From Streptomyces cyaneochromogenes (GTDB taxonomy: Bacteria > Actinomycetota > Actinomycetes > Streptomycetales > Streptomycetaceae): DNA of 64,000 nt. The notes beneath the pieces are model-generated. The model worked only from the letters and a program-made list of their open reading frames with translations. It searched no databases and was not told the origin of the DNA. Position 1 is the stretch's first letter, and each line of letters opens with the position of its first letter. This document shows positions 33,432 through 41,972 of the stretch, one piece after another. A program made the translations under genes and the position numbers. The stretch lies in assembly GCF_003963535.1 (NCBI RefSeq), contig NZ_CP034539.1, positions 9,238,001 through 9,302,000 on the forward strand, given 5' to 3'.

Positions 33432-34757
33432 GTGAAGTCACCGCTCACGGGATCGGACACCACCTACGACGTCCTCGGAATCGGCTTCGGGCCGTCAAAT
33501 CTCGCATTGGCCATAGCGATTGACGAACACAACGCGGGCCTTCCGGCCGACCGTCGGACCAACGCCCTTTTCCTGGAGCGACAGCCGCGTTTCGGCTGGC
33601 ACCGGGGCATGCTCATCGACGATGCCACCATGCAGGTGTCGTTTCTCAAGGACCTTGTGACGCTGCGCGATCCGGCCAGCGACTTCAGCTTCCTGTGCTT
33701 CCTGCGCGAGCGCGGCCGGCTGATCGACTTCCTGAACCAGAAGACGCTCTTCCCGCTCCGGGTCGAGTTCCACGAGTACTTCGAGTGGGCCGCCGAGCGG
33801 GTGCGGCACCTCGTGGCGTACGACCACTGCGTGACCGCCGTCGACCCGGTGCGCGACGAAAACGGCACGGTCGCGCACTTCGAGGTGGTCTGCCGTGACC
33901 CGGAGCGCCCGGGCCGACATCTCACCTACCGTGCCCGCGACATCAGCGTGGCCGTCGGCCTGGAACCGCATGTGCCGCCCGGCGTCGAACTCTCCGAACG
34001 CGTCTGGCACAACAGCCAGTTACTGCCCCGCGTGACCGAACTCGCCGCCGCCGGCGCGCCGGTGCACCGCGCGGTCGTCCTCGGCGCCGGGCAGAGCGCC
34101 GCCGAGACCGTCGACTATCTGCACCGCTCCTTCCCCCAGGCCGAGGTGTGCGCGGTGTTCGCCAAGTACGGCTACACCCCGGCCGACGACAGTCCGTTCG
34201 CCAACCGCATCTTCGACCCGGAGGCGGTGGACGTGTACTTCGGCGCGCCCTCCGAGGTCAAACAGTCCCTCTTCGACTACCACCGCTCCACCAACTACTC
34301 CGTCGTCGACATGGAGTTGATCGAGTCCCTGTACGCCACCGCGTACCAGGAGAAGGTCACCGGGCGTGAACGGCTGCGCTTCCTCAACGTCTCCCGCATC
34401 CGCGAGGTCGGTCGGCGCGGTGACGGCGGGCTCGACGTCGCGGTGGAGTTCCTGCCGACCGGCGAGCAGCAGGTCCTCGAGGCCGATGTGCTCGTGCACG
34501 CCACCGGATACCGGCCCCGCGACCTCACCGCCCTGCTCGGCGAGGCGGCGAAGGTCTGCCTGCGGGACGACGGGGACGCGATCCGGGTCTCCCGCGACCA
34601 CCGCGTGGAGACCGCGCCCGACGTCGCCGCGGGCATCTATCTGCAGGGCAGTACCGAGCACACCCACGGGCTGACCTCGACCCTGCTGTCGACCACCGCG
34701 ATCCGTGCCGGGGAGATCCACCGCTCCCTGCTGACCCGCCGCACCGCGCCCGTCTGA
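33432..34757 (+). CDS. L-ornithine N5-monooxygenase (CchB/SidA-type)
   Basis: 441 residues. The N-terminal FAD-binding motif is GIGFGPSNLALA, the NADPH-binding motif is VVLGAGQSAAE, and ATGYRP lies near the C-terminus. Other family blocks are FGWHRGMLIDDATMQVSFLKDLVTLRDP and NYSVVD. It hydroxylates the side-chain amine of ornithine with NADPH and O2, the first step to the hydroxamate ligand. GTG 33432 is preferred because GGGAGG lies 10 bases upstream. An ATG at 33402 lacks a ribosome site and lies close to the iron box. The divergent formyltransferase would act next. Confidence 0.94.
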   Translation: MKSPLTGSDTTYDVLGIGFGPSNLALAIAIDEHNAGLPADRRTNALFLERQPRFGWHRGMLIDDATMQVSFLKDLVTLRDPASDFSFLCFLRERGRLIDFLNQKTLFPLRVEFHEYFEWAAERVRHLVAYDHCVTAVDPVRDENGTVAHFEVVCRDPERPGRHLTYRARDISVAVGLEPHVPPGVELSERVWHNSQLLPRVTELAAAGAPVHRAVVLGAGQSAAETVDYLHRSFPQAEVCAVFAKYGYTPADDSPFANRIFDPEAVDVYFGAPSEVKQSLFDYHRSTNYSVVDMELIESLYATAYQEKVTGRERLRFLNVSRIREVGRRGDGGLDVAVEFLPTGEQQVLEADVLVHATGYRPRDLTALLGEAAKVCLRDDGDAIRVSRDHRVETAPDVAAGIYLQGSTEHTHGLTSTLLSTTAIRAGEIHRSLLTRRTAPV

Positions 34758-34762
34758 GCCGG

Positions 34763-35410
34763 TCAGACCGCCTCCGCCGCCGATACGGCGGGGTCGAAGG
34801 CCGCCGCCACCCGATCCGTGGACGTCACCGCCCCGCAGGTGTCCGCCACCCATTCGAGCGCGAACTCGTGGGTCCCGGCCGACACATCGGCGATGGCGTC
34901 CGCGACCACGAAGGGCTCCAGGTCCTCCACCCAGGCGTCGGCGGCCGTCATCAGCACGCCGACCCGGGCGAACAACCCGACGACCACCACCTGATCGCGG
35001 CTCAGCTCGCGTAACCGGCTGTCCAGCCGGGTGCGGGCGAAGGCGCTGTACTTCCGGGAGGTGAGCACGGTGTCGCCGATGCGCGGCATCGCCTGCTCGG
35101 CGAACACCTCGCCGTCCCTGTCGGTCGGCCGTCCTGAGGGTCGGCCGGTGGGTGCGGGACCCCGCTCACCGGCCGGCACCGAGTGGACGACGGGGACGCC
35201 CGCCGCGTGGGCGGCGTTCACCAACCGGCCGACGTTTGCGAGGAGTTCGGTGACCGGGGCGCCCTCGCGGTCCACCTCCCGCAGGAAACGCCGCTGCAGA
35301 TTGAGCACCAGGAGCGCCGCCCGGGCCGGGTCGAGGGTCCACCCGGTCCGGTCGTCGGGCAGCATGGCGGGGGTCGGCATGACGTACGGGAAGATCGAGC
35401 CAGGCGTCAT
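34763..35410 (-). CDS. Isochorismatase-like protein with degenerate active site
   Basis: 215 residues aligning by eye to the isochorismatase part of EntB/DhbB over its length (GWTLDPARAALLVLNLQRRF, KYSAF, PFVVADAIADVS) but without an aryl carrier domain. The acidic residue Asp37 of EntB (HDMQ) is Asn37 here (LNLQ). The YAHxG motif is FARVG, and the Cys of EntB at this site is Val152, which is also the state in PhzD. Loss of the Asp should abolish isochorismatase activity. Salicylate needs no such enzyme and no DhbA-type dehydrogenase is present, so this could be a relic of a dihydroxybenzoate pathway or a protein with a new role. It ends 5 bases from the hydroxylase stop (convergent) and has its own iron box upstream. 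Confidence 0.85.
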   Translation of the reverse strand: MTPGSIFPYVMPTPAMLPDDRTGWTLDPARAALLVLNLQRRFLREVDREGAPVTELLANVGRLVNAAHAAGVPVVHSVPAGERGPAPTGRPSGRPTDRDGEVFAEQAMPRIGDTVLTSRKYSAFARTRLDSRLRELSRDQVVVVGLFARVGVLMTAADAWVEDLEPFVVADAIADVSAGTHEFALEWVADTCGAVTSTDRVAAAFDPAVSAAEAV

Positions 35411-35470
35411 CTCTGGTTACCCTTCGGTGAGTTGGGGCTGCATCGACATGCGGCTCCGCGGCACACCTTA

Positions 35471-35489
35471 TTAGGTTAGCCTCACCTAA
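35471..35489 (-). promoter_or_regulatory. Iron box upstream of isochorismatase-like gene
   Basis: TTAGGTTAGCCTCACCTAA is identical to the box at 11136. It lies 61 bases upstream of the leftward gene and marks the right edge of the iron regulon here. Confidence 0.9.
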
Positions 35490-35516
35490 GTTCTATGCCT
35501 CGCCCGTGAAACCCGT

Positions 35517-35544
35517 GAACTCGCCTCACCGAACTCGCCTCACC
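35517..35544. repeat. 14-bp perfect tandem duplication at the GH15 3' end
   Basis: GAACTCGCCTCACC occurs twice in tandem (35517-35530, 35531-35544). It overlaps the stop codon of the GH15 gene and lies 28 bases from the cluster-edge iron box. It is probably a small slippage or repair scar at the junction of the siderophore cluster. Confidence 0.75.
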
Positions 35545-37375
35545 CCAGGGCGCGGTCCAGGTTGAAGGCGGCGCTGATCAGGGCGAGATGGGTGAACGCC
35601 TGCGGGAAGTTTCCCTGTTGCTCACCGGTGTGGCTGATCTCCTCGGCGTACAGGCCCAGATGATTGGCGTACGTCAGCATCTTCTCGAAGGCGAGCCGCG
35701 CCTCGTCGATCCGGCCGGCCCGGACCATGGCCTCGACGTACCAGAACGAGCAGATCGAGAACGTGCCCTCGTCGCCGCGCAGCCCGTCGGGGCTCGCCGT
35801 CGGGTCGTAGCGGTAGACCAGCGAGTCGGACACCAGCTCCTCGGTGAGCGCGTCCAGGGTGGACAGCCACTTGGGATCGGTCGGCGCGATGAACTTCGAC
35901 AGCGGCATCATCAGCACGGCCGCGTCCAGGACGTCGCCGTCCTCGTGCTGGACGAAGGCCTTGCGCGTCTCGGACCAGCCGTGCTTCATGATCCGCCGGT
36001 AGATCGTGTCCCGGCACTCCTGCCAGCGCGGCAGATCGGCGGGCAGGCCGCGCCGGTTGGCCATGCGGATCCCCCGCTCGATCGCCACCCAGCACATCAG
36101 CCGCGAGTACAGGAAGTTCTTCCGGCCGCCGCGGGTCTCCCAGACGCCCTCGTCGGGCTGGTCCCAGTGCTCGCACACCCAGTCCACCAGCGCGCACACG
36201 TCGTCCCACTGGTCGCTGGAGATCGGCTGCGCCCACTTGTCGTAGAGGTAGATCGAGTCGACCAGCGCCCCGTAGATGTCGAGCTGCAGCTGGTCGGCGG
36301 CGGCGTTGCCGACGCGCACCGGGGCGGAGCCGAGGTGGCCCTCCAGATGGTCGAGCTCGCGCTCTGGCAGGTCGGCGCGGCCGTCGATGCCGTACATGAT
36401 CTGCAGCGGGCCGGAGTGGCGGCCGTCGCCCCGGCTGACGTGCCGGGTCAGGAACTGCATGAACGCCTCGGCCTCGCTGGTGAAGCCCAGCCGCAGCAGC
36501 GCGTACACACAGAAGGCGGCGTCCCGGATCCACACGTACCGGTAGTCCCAGTTGCGTTCGCCGCCGATCTCCTCGGGCAGGCTCGTCGTCGGCGCGGCCA
36601 CGATGGCGCCGGTGGGCGCGTAGGTGAGCAGCTTCAGGGTGAGGGCGGAGCGGTGCACCATCTCCCGCCAGCGGCCCCGGTACTTGGAGGCGGACAGCCA
36701 GCGCCGCCAGTACTCGACGGTGCTGTGCAACTGTGCCTCGGCCTCGGAGTGTGCGCACCGGCGCGGGGCCACGTCGCCGCCGACCTGGTCCAGCGCGAAC
36801 ACCGCCGACTCGCCCTGGGCGAGCTTGAACTCGGCGTGGGCGTCCAGGTCGTCGGCCTCCAGCGGTACGGTCGCGGTCAGCCCGAGCGACAGCTTCTCGG
36901 ACTCGAAGACCGCGACGTCGCCGACCATGCGCACGGTGTGCGGCCGGGCGCCGTACTCGAAGCGCGGCGCCACCCGGGTCCGGAACGGGATCGATCCGCG
37001 CACGCACACCACGCGCCGGATCAGCCGATGGCGTTCCGCCTCGACCGAGTCGCCGTCGACCGGCATGAAGTCCTGCACCTCGCCGACGCCGTCCTCGGTG
37101 AAGAACCGGGTGATCAGGATGTTGGTGTCGGGGAAGTAGAACTGCTTGGTCCTGGCCGGTACCGCGGCCGCCAGCTCGAAGCAGCCGCCCCGCTCGGCGT
37201 CCAGGATCGCCGCGAAGACGCTGGGCGCGTCGAAGGCGGGGCAGCAGTACCAGTCGATCGTGCCGTCCGTGCCGACCAGGGCCACACTGCGCAGGTCGCC
37301 GATCAGCCCGTGCTCGGCGATCGGCACATACCGCGAAGCCGCCGGTCCGTCGTGGTCGATCGGTGTCGTGCTCAT
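35540..37375 (-). CDS. Glycoside hydrolase family 15 protein (trehalase/glucoamylase-like)
   Basis: 611 residues. Features of GH15 proteins of the actinobacterial trehalase-like group are YVPIAEHGLIGDLRSVALVGTDGTIDWYCCPAFDAPSVF at the N-terminus, ERNWDYRYVWIRDAAF in the (alpha/alpha)6 barrel, and GDEGTFSICSFW near the C-terminus, whose Glu is the probable catalytic residue. It hydrolyses alpha-glucosidic bonds in the cytoplasm, since no signal peptide is seen. Trehalose is a likely substrate but is not proven by sequence. It runs leftward towards the siderophore cluster and is not obviously part of it. Confidence 0.88.
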   Translation of the reverse strand: MSTTPIDHDGPAASRYVPIAEHGLIGDLRSVALVGTDGTIDWYCCPAFDAPSVFAAILDAERGGCFELAAAVPARTKQFYFPDTNILITRFFTEDGVGEVQDFMPVDGDSVEAERHRLIRRVVCVRGSIPFRTRVAPRFEYGARPHTVRMVGDVAVFESEKLSLGLTATVPLEADDLDAHAEFKLAQGESAVFALDQVGGDVAPRRCAHSEAEAQLHSTVEYWRRWLSASKYRGRWREMVHRSALTLKLLTYAPTGAIVAAPTTSLPEEIGGERNWDYRYVWIRDAAFCVYALLRLGFTSEAEAFMQFLTRHVSRGDGRHSGPLQIMYGIDGRADLPERELDHLEGHLGSAPVRVGNAAADQLQLDIYGALVDSIYLYDKWAQPISSDQWDDVCALVDWVCEHWDQPDEGVWETRGGRKNFLYSRLMCWVAIERGIRMANRRGLPADLPRWQECRDTIYRRIMKHGWSETRKAFVQHEDGDVLDAAVLMMPLSKFIAPTDPKWLSTLDALTEELVSDSLVYRYDPTASPDGLRGDEGTFSICSFWYVEAMVRAGRIDEARLAFEKMLTYANHLGLYAEEISHTGEQQGNFPQAFTHLALISAAFNLDRALG

Positions 37376-37417
37376 CGCAGCCTCCCTGGCCCGCCATGCG
37401 CCTCGCTCCCAGCGTAG

Positions 37418-37617
37418 GGGGAATCGGGCGGGCGAGGGCCCGGGATCGGGAGCGGGGGCGGGCCGGTGGTGGGGATCCGGGCACGGGGCGGTGATGCGGA
37501 TGGGGGGGCGCGGGCCGGTGATGTGGATCGGGGCGGGGTTCGGGGGAGGGGTGGGCCGAAGGCAGGCCGCTGATCAGGAGCAGGCCCGGGAACGGGGGGG
37601 CGAATCGGGACCCGGGA
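37418..37617 (+). other. G-rich intergenic stretch with many G-runs
   Basis: About 200 bases of strongly G-skewed sequence on the plus strand, with at least ten runs of three or more G, including two runs of seven. It also has imperfect copies of GGTGATGYGGATSGGGG. It lies between the start of the GH15 gene and the stop of the DeoR-type gene, both leftward. No gene is visible in it. It could form G-quadruplexes or be a degenerate repeat. Confidence 0.6.
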
Positions 37618-38397
37618 TCAGACCGAGATGACGCTCAGCCCCGCCTCCTCGAAGCCCCGCACCGTCTCCGCCGGCGCCGCCGTGTCCGTGACCAGGGTGT
37701 CCACCGCGTCGGCCGCGCAGATCCGGGCGAACGCCCGCCGGCCCAGCTTGCTGGAGTCCGCGGCCACGATCACGCGCTCGGCCCGCTCGCACAGCAGCCG
37801 GTTGATGGCCGCCTCCGCCTCGTCGTGCGCGGCGGCGCCGTGCGTGACGTCGAACGCGACGACGCCGAGCACCGCCACGTCGATGGTGATCTGGGCCAGT
37901 ACCCCGTCCGCGAGCGGCCCGATGAGCTCGTACGACTGCGGGCGCGCGACCCCGCCGGTGACCACGATCTTGAACTGGGGACGTACGGCCAGCTCATTGG
38001 CGATGTTGAGCGCGTTCGTGACGACGGTCAGCGCGGGCGAGCCGGACGCCAGGTCGCTGCGCACCGCCAGGGCGCGGGCCACCTCGGTGGTCGTCGTGCC
38101 GCCCGTCAGCCCCACGGCCTCGCCGGGCGCGACGAGGTCGGCCACCGCCTTGGCGATGCGCTGTTTCTCGGAGGCGTGCCGGGCCGTCTTGTAGCGCAGC
38201 GGCAGTTCGTACGACACCCCGTGCACGACCGCGCCGCCCCGCGTGCGGACCAGCATCTGCTGCTCGGCGAGCTGGTCGAAGTCGCGGCGGATCGTGGCGG
38301 CCGACACCGCCAGCTCGGCGGCCGCCTCCTCGACGTCCAGCCGGCCCCGCTCGACGAGCAGCTCCAGCAGCGCCTTCCAGCGGGCATCGCGCGACAT
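37618..38397 (-). CDS. DeoR/GlpR-family transcriptional regulator (sugar operon)
   Basis: 259 residues. An N-terminal DeoR helix-turn-helix (DVEEAAAELAVSAATIRRDFDQLAEQQMLVRTRGGAV) is followed by the sugar-phosphate-sensing domain (GLTGGTTTTEVARAL, VVTNALNIANEL, TGGVARPQSYELIGPLA). These proteins usually repress sugar catabolic genes until a phosphorylated sugar binds. It is divergent from the SIS isomerase and class II aldolase genes, with nested inverted repeats in the gap, so it probably controls them and itself. Confidence 0.92.
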   Translation of the reverse strand: MSRDARWKALLELLVERGRLDVEEAAAELAVSAATIRRDFDQLAEQQMLVRTRGGAVVHGVSYELPLRYKTARHASEKQRIAKAVADLVAPGEAVGLTGGTTTTEVARALAVRSDLASGSPALTVVTNALNIANELAVRPQFKIVVTGGVARPQSYELIGPLADGVLAQITIDVAVLGVVAFDVTHGAAAHDEAEAAINRLLCERAERVIVAADSSKLGRRAFARICAADAVDTLVTDTAAPAETVRGFEEAGLSVISV

Positions 38398-38450
38398 CCG
38401 CCCTCCATTCCTCGATCTCCGGCGACCTTAGCGCACGCCCCTTCCTTCAG

Positions 38451-38500
38451 AATGCTTGATTCTGCTCGAAAGATAGCGTTATCTTGCAAGAACAAGCATT
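38451..38500. promoter_or_regulatory. Nested inverted repeats, likely DeoR operator
   Basis: Outer arms AATGCTTG (38451-38458) and CAAGCATT (38493-38500) enclose inner arms AAGATA (38470-38475) and TATCTT (38480-38485). The near-common centre and unusually AT-rich sequence in the divergent promoter region point to regulator binding, most simply by the adjacent DeoR protein. Confidence 0.65.
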
Positions 38501-38543
38501 GCAGTCTCGGTGAGGCTCAGTGGGAAGCCCGGAGGGTGGCGAC

Positions 38544-39425
38544 ATGACCCATGTCGAGGACGAACTCAACAGCCAGCCCGAGTGCTGGACACGAGCCGCG
38601 GCGCAGGCCGCCGGCCTCGGCGGGATGCTGCCGGCGCCGGGGGAGCGGGTCGCGGTGGTCGGCTGCGGCACGTCGTACTTCATGGCGCAGGCGTTCGCCG
38701 CGCTGCGCGAAGGGGCGGGCCAGGGGGAGACGGACGCCTTCGCCGCCTCGGAGTTCCCGCACGGGCGCACGTACGACCGTGTCCTCGCCCTCACCCGCTC
38801 CGGCACCACCACCGAAGTCCTGGAACTTCTGGGGCGGTCGAGGGACCGTACCCGCACCACGGCGATCACCGCCGACCCGGGCACGCCCGTCATGACGGCG
38901 GCGCACGACGTCGTCGTCCTCGACTACGCGGACGAACGGTCCGTCGTGCAGACCCGGTTCGCGACCACCGCCCTCACCCTCCTGCGCGCCCACCTCGGCC
39001 TGCACACCGACGCCGTCGTGACCGACGCCCGCACCGCACTCTCCGGCGAACTGCCCGAAGGGCTCGTGGCGTGCGGACAGTTCACCTTCCTGGGCCGTGG
39101 CTGGACCGTCGGGCTGGCCAACGAGGCCGGGCTGAAGATGCGCGAGGCCTCGCTGTCCTGGACCGAGGCCTACCCGGCCATGGAGTACCGGCACGGCCCG
39201 ATCAGCATCACCACGAGCGGCACCGCGACCTGGATGTTCGGCGCGGCGCCCGACGGACTGGCCGAACAGGTGCGCTCCACCGGCGGGTTGTGGATCGAGG
39301 GCCGTCTCGACCCCCTCGCCGAACTGGTCCGCGCCCAGCGGCTCGCGGTCGCCGTCGCCGCCGCCCGAGGCCTCGACCCGGACCAGCCGCGGCACCTCAC
39401 CCGCTCGGTGATCCTCGCCCCCTGA
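38544..39425 (+). CDS. SIS-domain sugar isomerase/deaminase (AgaS-like)
   Basis: 293 residues with two sugar-isomerase halves: AVVGCGTSYFMAQAFAAL and LTRSGTTTEVLELL (phosphosugar-binding SGTT loop), and in the second half FLGRGWTVGLANEAGLKMREASLSWTEAYPAMEYRHGP. It resembles AgaS and the isomerase part of glucosamine-6-phosphate synthase. It probably isomerises or deaminates an amino-sugar phosphate in the cytoplasm. ATG 38544 has GGAGGG upstream. It is followed after 40 bases by a class II aldolase, so the pair forms a short catabolic operon divergent from the DeoR gene. Confidence 0.87.
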   Translation: MTHVEDELNSQPECWTRAAAQAAGLGGMLPAPGERVAVVGCGTSYFMAQAFAALREGAGQGETDAFAASEFPHGRTYDRVLALTRSGTTTEVLELLGRSRDRTRTTAITADPGTPVMTAAHDVVVLDYADERSVVQTRFATTALTLLRAHLGLHTDAVVTDARTALSGELPEGLVACGQFTFLGRGWTVGLANEAGLKMREASLSWTEAYPAMEYRHGPISITTSGTATWMFGAAPDGLAEQVRSTGGLWIEGRLDPLAELVRAQRLAVAVAAARGLDPDQPRHLTRSVILAP

Positions 39426-39465
39426 ACACGCCCCCTGCGCGCCGAGACAGGAGAAAGGACAGGCC

Positions 39466-40320
39466 GTGCCCCTCGTGACCACCGGCGAGCTCATCACCCG
39501 TGCCGCCGCAACCCGCTCCGCCGTCGCCGCCTTCAACGTCATCACGCTGGAGCACGTCGAGGCGGTCATCGCAGGTGCGGAGTCGGTGGGCTCGCCCGTC
39601 GTCCTGCAAGTCAGCGAGAACGCCGTCAAGTTCCGCTACGGGCGGCTCCTGCCGCTCGCCCGCGCGACCGTCGCCGCCGCCGAACGCGCCGCCGTCCCCG
39701 TCGCGCTGCACCTCGACCACATCCAGAGCGACGACCTGCTGCGCCAGGCGCCGGACGCCGGGTTCAGCTCCGTGATGTACGACGCGGCCCGTCTGCCGTA
39801 CGCGGACAACCTCGCAGCGACGAAGGCGGCTGCCGACTGGGCGCACGCCCAAGGCCTCTGGATCGAGGCCGAGTTGGGGCGGCTCGGCGGCAAGGACGGC
39901 GAGCCGCCGCTCGACGCCCACGCCCCCGGCGCCCGTACCGACCCCGCCGAGGCCCATGCCTTCGTCACCGACTCCGGCGTGGACGCCCTCGCGGTGGCCG
40001 TCGGCAGCTCGCACGCCATGACCACCCGCACCGCCACCCTCGACCACGAACTCCTCAAACGCCTGGCCGCCACCCTGGACGTCCCCCTCGTCCTGCACGG
40101 CTCCTCCGGCGTCCCCGACGACGAACTGACCGCGGCCGTCGCGGGCGGCATCACCAAGGTCAACGTCGGCACGGCCCTCAACATCGCGATGACGTCCGCG
40201 ATCCGCGACTTCCTCGCCGCCCACCCCGAGGCGGTCGACTCGCGCAAGTACCTGAGCGTGGGGCGGGAGGCGATGGCCCGGGCGGTGGCCGGCATCATCG
40301 GCGTCCTGAGGGCTCCCTGA
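39466..40320 (+). CDS. Class II ketose-bisphosphate aldolase (GatY/KbaY/Fba type)
   Basis: 284 residues, zinc-dependent aldolase. Motifs are AFNVITLEH at the N-terminus, ALHLDHIQSDD with the zinc-binding His, LHGSSGVPDDEL, and GITKVNVGTALN, which binds phosphate. It cleaves a ketose 1,6-bisphosphate such as tagatose- or fructose-bisphosphate to triose phosphates. The operon with the AgaS-like protein favours tagatose-1,6-bisphosphate from amino-sugar or galactitol-type catabolism. The start is GTG 39466 with AGGAGAAAGGA upstream. Confidence 0.88.
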   Translation: MPLVTTGELITRAAATRSAVAAFNVITLEHVEAVIAGAESVGSPVVLQVSENAVKFRYGRLLPLARATVAAAERAAVPVALHLDHIQSDDLLRQAPDAGFSSVMYDAARLPYADNLAATKAAADWAHAQGLWIEAELGRLGGKDGEPPLDAHAPGARTDPAEAHAFVTDSGVDALAVAVGSSHAMTTRTATLDHELLKRLAATLDVPLVLHGSSGVPDDELTAAVAGGITKVNVGTALNIAMTSAIRDFLAAHPEAVDSRKYLSVGREAMARAVAGIIGVLRAP

Positions 40321-40341
40321 CCGATCGCCCCGTGTGGATAG

Positions 40342-40355
40342 TTAGGCATGCCTAA
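40342..40355. promoter_or_regulatory. Iron-box-like short palindrome over a start codon
   Basis: TTAGGCATGCCTAA is a perfect 14-bp palindrome with the TTAGG/CCTAA arms of the iron box but a spacing 5 bases too short. It includes the ATG (40348) of the decayed methyltransferase. It may be a collapsed iron box or chance. Confidence 0.4.
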
Positions 40356-40790
40356 GTCGAAGCGCGTGCCGGAACTGGGCGAGATCCAGAAGACGTTGCT
40401 CATCCCGCCGTCCTGGTCTACCTCGACGAGGACCAGGTCCGCTCGGTGTTCGACCTCGTCGCCGAGCGGCTGCCCGGCGCCGAGCTGGCATCGGAGACGG
40501 CGAGCAGCTGTGTGGTCGACCGGCAGGACGGCCATGACGTCCTCGCCAAGATGGCCGCGCGCATGCGCTGGAGCTGCGACGACCCCGGGGAGGCCGAGTC
40601 CTGGCGCCCGGACGTCCACCTCGCCGAGTCACGCACCTTCGCCGACTTCACCGGCCCCGTCCGCAGCGCCGTCCCGCTCTCCGTACGGCTGCTGCTGCGG
40701 GCCATGACGGTGCTCCGGCGCCGCGAGATCGAGTCGTACCGCCTGAACCGCTGCCGCGTCGGGGACCCGGACCGCACCGTCACCTCTTGA
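40348..40790 (+). pseudogene. LCM/TcmP-family methyltransferase pseudogene with internal deletion
   Basis: The first 20 codons from ATG 40348 (MPKSKRVPELGEIQKTLL...) look like the true N-terminus of an LCM-type class I SAM methyltransferase. Near 40405 the frame changes, and another frame continues as VLVYLDEDQVRSVFDLVAERLPGAEL ... MRWSCDDPGEAESWRP ... YRLNRCRVG to the stop at 40790. That is the usual C-terminal third of the family. About 130 residues, including the SAM-binding core, are missing between the parts compared with the normal length of about 270-280. The gene is therefore dead through one internal deletion plus frameshift. It sits directly after the aldolase, convergent with the RlmG-like gene, and its end overlaps that gene's stop. 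Confidence 0.75.
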
Positions 40791-41925
40791 CGGCCCGCAA
40801 CACCACGAACTTCGGGTCGCTGGCGACCAGTTGGCTGTTGCCGAACAGCTTCCGCAGCTTCACGTGGTAGCCGAGATGCCGGTTGCCGATCACCCACAGC
40901 TCACCGCCCGGCCGGAGCGCGCGCCGGGCGCCCGTGAACATCCGCCAGGCCGTCGTGTCGGTCGTCGCCTGGTGGGAATGGAACGGCGGATTGTTGAGCA
41001 CGAGGTCGACACTCCCGGCCGGCACACCCGCCAGCCCGTCCCCGACCCGGAACTCGGCGTGCCCGGGTACCTGGTTCGCCCTGTGCGTCGCCTCCGCCGA
41101 GGCCACGGCCTGGAACGACTCGTCGACGAACAGCACCTCGGCCTGCGGGTTCGCCAGCGCCACCGCCGTACCGACGACACCGTTGCCGCAGCCGAGGTCC
41201 ACCACGCGTTGCGCGCCCTTGCTGTCGGGCAGGTGCCCCAGGAAGAACCGCGTGCCGATGTCGAGCCGGTCGGCGCAGAAGACGCCGGCGTGATTGACCA
41301 CCGTGCGCCCCGAGACCGCGCCGATGCCGTCGGGGAGGTCGTAGGTGTAAGGCCACGGGTTGGCGGGCCGCGTGGGTGCGGGCTCGGGAGTGCAGAAGAT
41401 CAGCCGGGCCTTCTTCTCGGCGAGCGAGGTGCGGGTCGGGCCGAGGATCCGCTCGAACAGCTGGAGCGTCGAGGTGTGGATCTCCTTCACCATCCCGGTG
41501 CCCACCACGACCGTGCCCTCGTGCACCGCGGGCGCCAGCCGCAGCAACTGGTCCTCCAGCAGCGCCAGGCTCTTCGGCACCCGCACGACAAGGACGTCGA
41601 TGCGCTCCGGCGGCGTGTCCTGCGTGGTGAGCAGCCGGACCGTGCCGGGCTCGACGCCGAGCCGGGCGAGGTTGGCGCGGGTCGCTTCCTGGGCCAGGTA
41701 CGAGTCGGTGATCTGCACCGGGCCGTGCGCCGCGAGCGCGGTGACCAGGGCGCCCCAGCGGTCACCGAGGACCACGACCGTGCCGGAGAGCGGGACCTCC
41801 CGTTCCGCCAGATGCCTGAGGAGGTACTCGTCGGAGGCGTCCCAGGCGCGCAGCCTGTCGCGGGGGTCCTCGGGGTAACGGGTCAGCGCGAGCTCGCCCC
41901 AGGGCGTCGTCATACGGTCGTTCAT
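40780..41925 (-). CDS. RlmG/RsmC-like rRNA guanine-N2 methyltransferase
   Basis: 381 residues. It is a two-domain protein with a degenerate N-terminal methyltransferase-like half and a catalytic C-terminal half, as in RlmG. SAM-binding VVDLGCGNGVVGTAVALANP and catalytic NPPFHSHQATTD (NPPF motif) are clear. By family it methylates the exocyclic amine of a guanine in 23S or 16S rRNA. The exact target base cannot be read from sequence. ATG 41925 is used. An internal ATG four codons later is possible. Confidence 0.88.
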   Translation of the reverse strand: MNDRMTTPWGELALTRYPEDPRDRLRAWDASDEYLLRHLAEREVPLSGTVVVLGDRWGALVTALAAHGPVQITDSYLAQEATRANLARLGVEPGTVRLLTTQDTPPERIDVLVVRVPKSLALLEDQLLRLAPAVHEGTVVVGTGMVKEIHTSTLQLFERILGPTRTSLAEKKARLIFCTPEPAPTRPANPWPYTYDLPDGIGAVSGRTVVNHAGVFCADRLDIGTRFFLGHLPDSKGAQRVVDLGCGNGVVGTAVALANPQAEVLFVDESFQAVASAEATHRANQVPGHAEFRVGDGLAGVPAGSVDLVLNNPPFHSHQATTDTTAWRMFTGARRALRPGGELWVIGNRHLGYHVKLRKLFGNSQLVASDPKFVVLRAVKR

Positions 41926-41972
41926 CGTGCGTCAAGGCTAGCTGAGCCGCAGCTCACGACGGGTGGGGGAGG

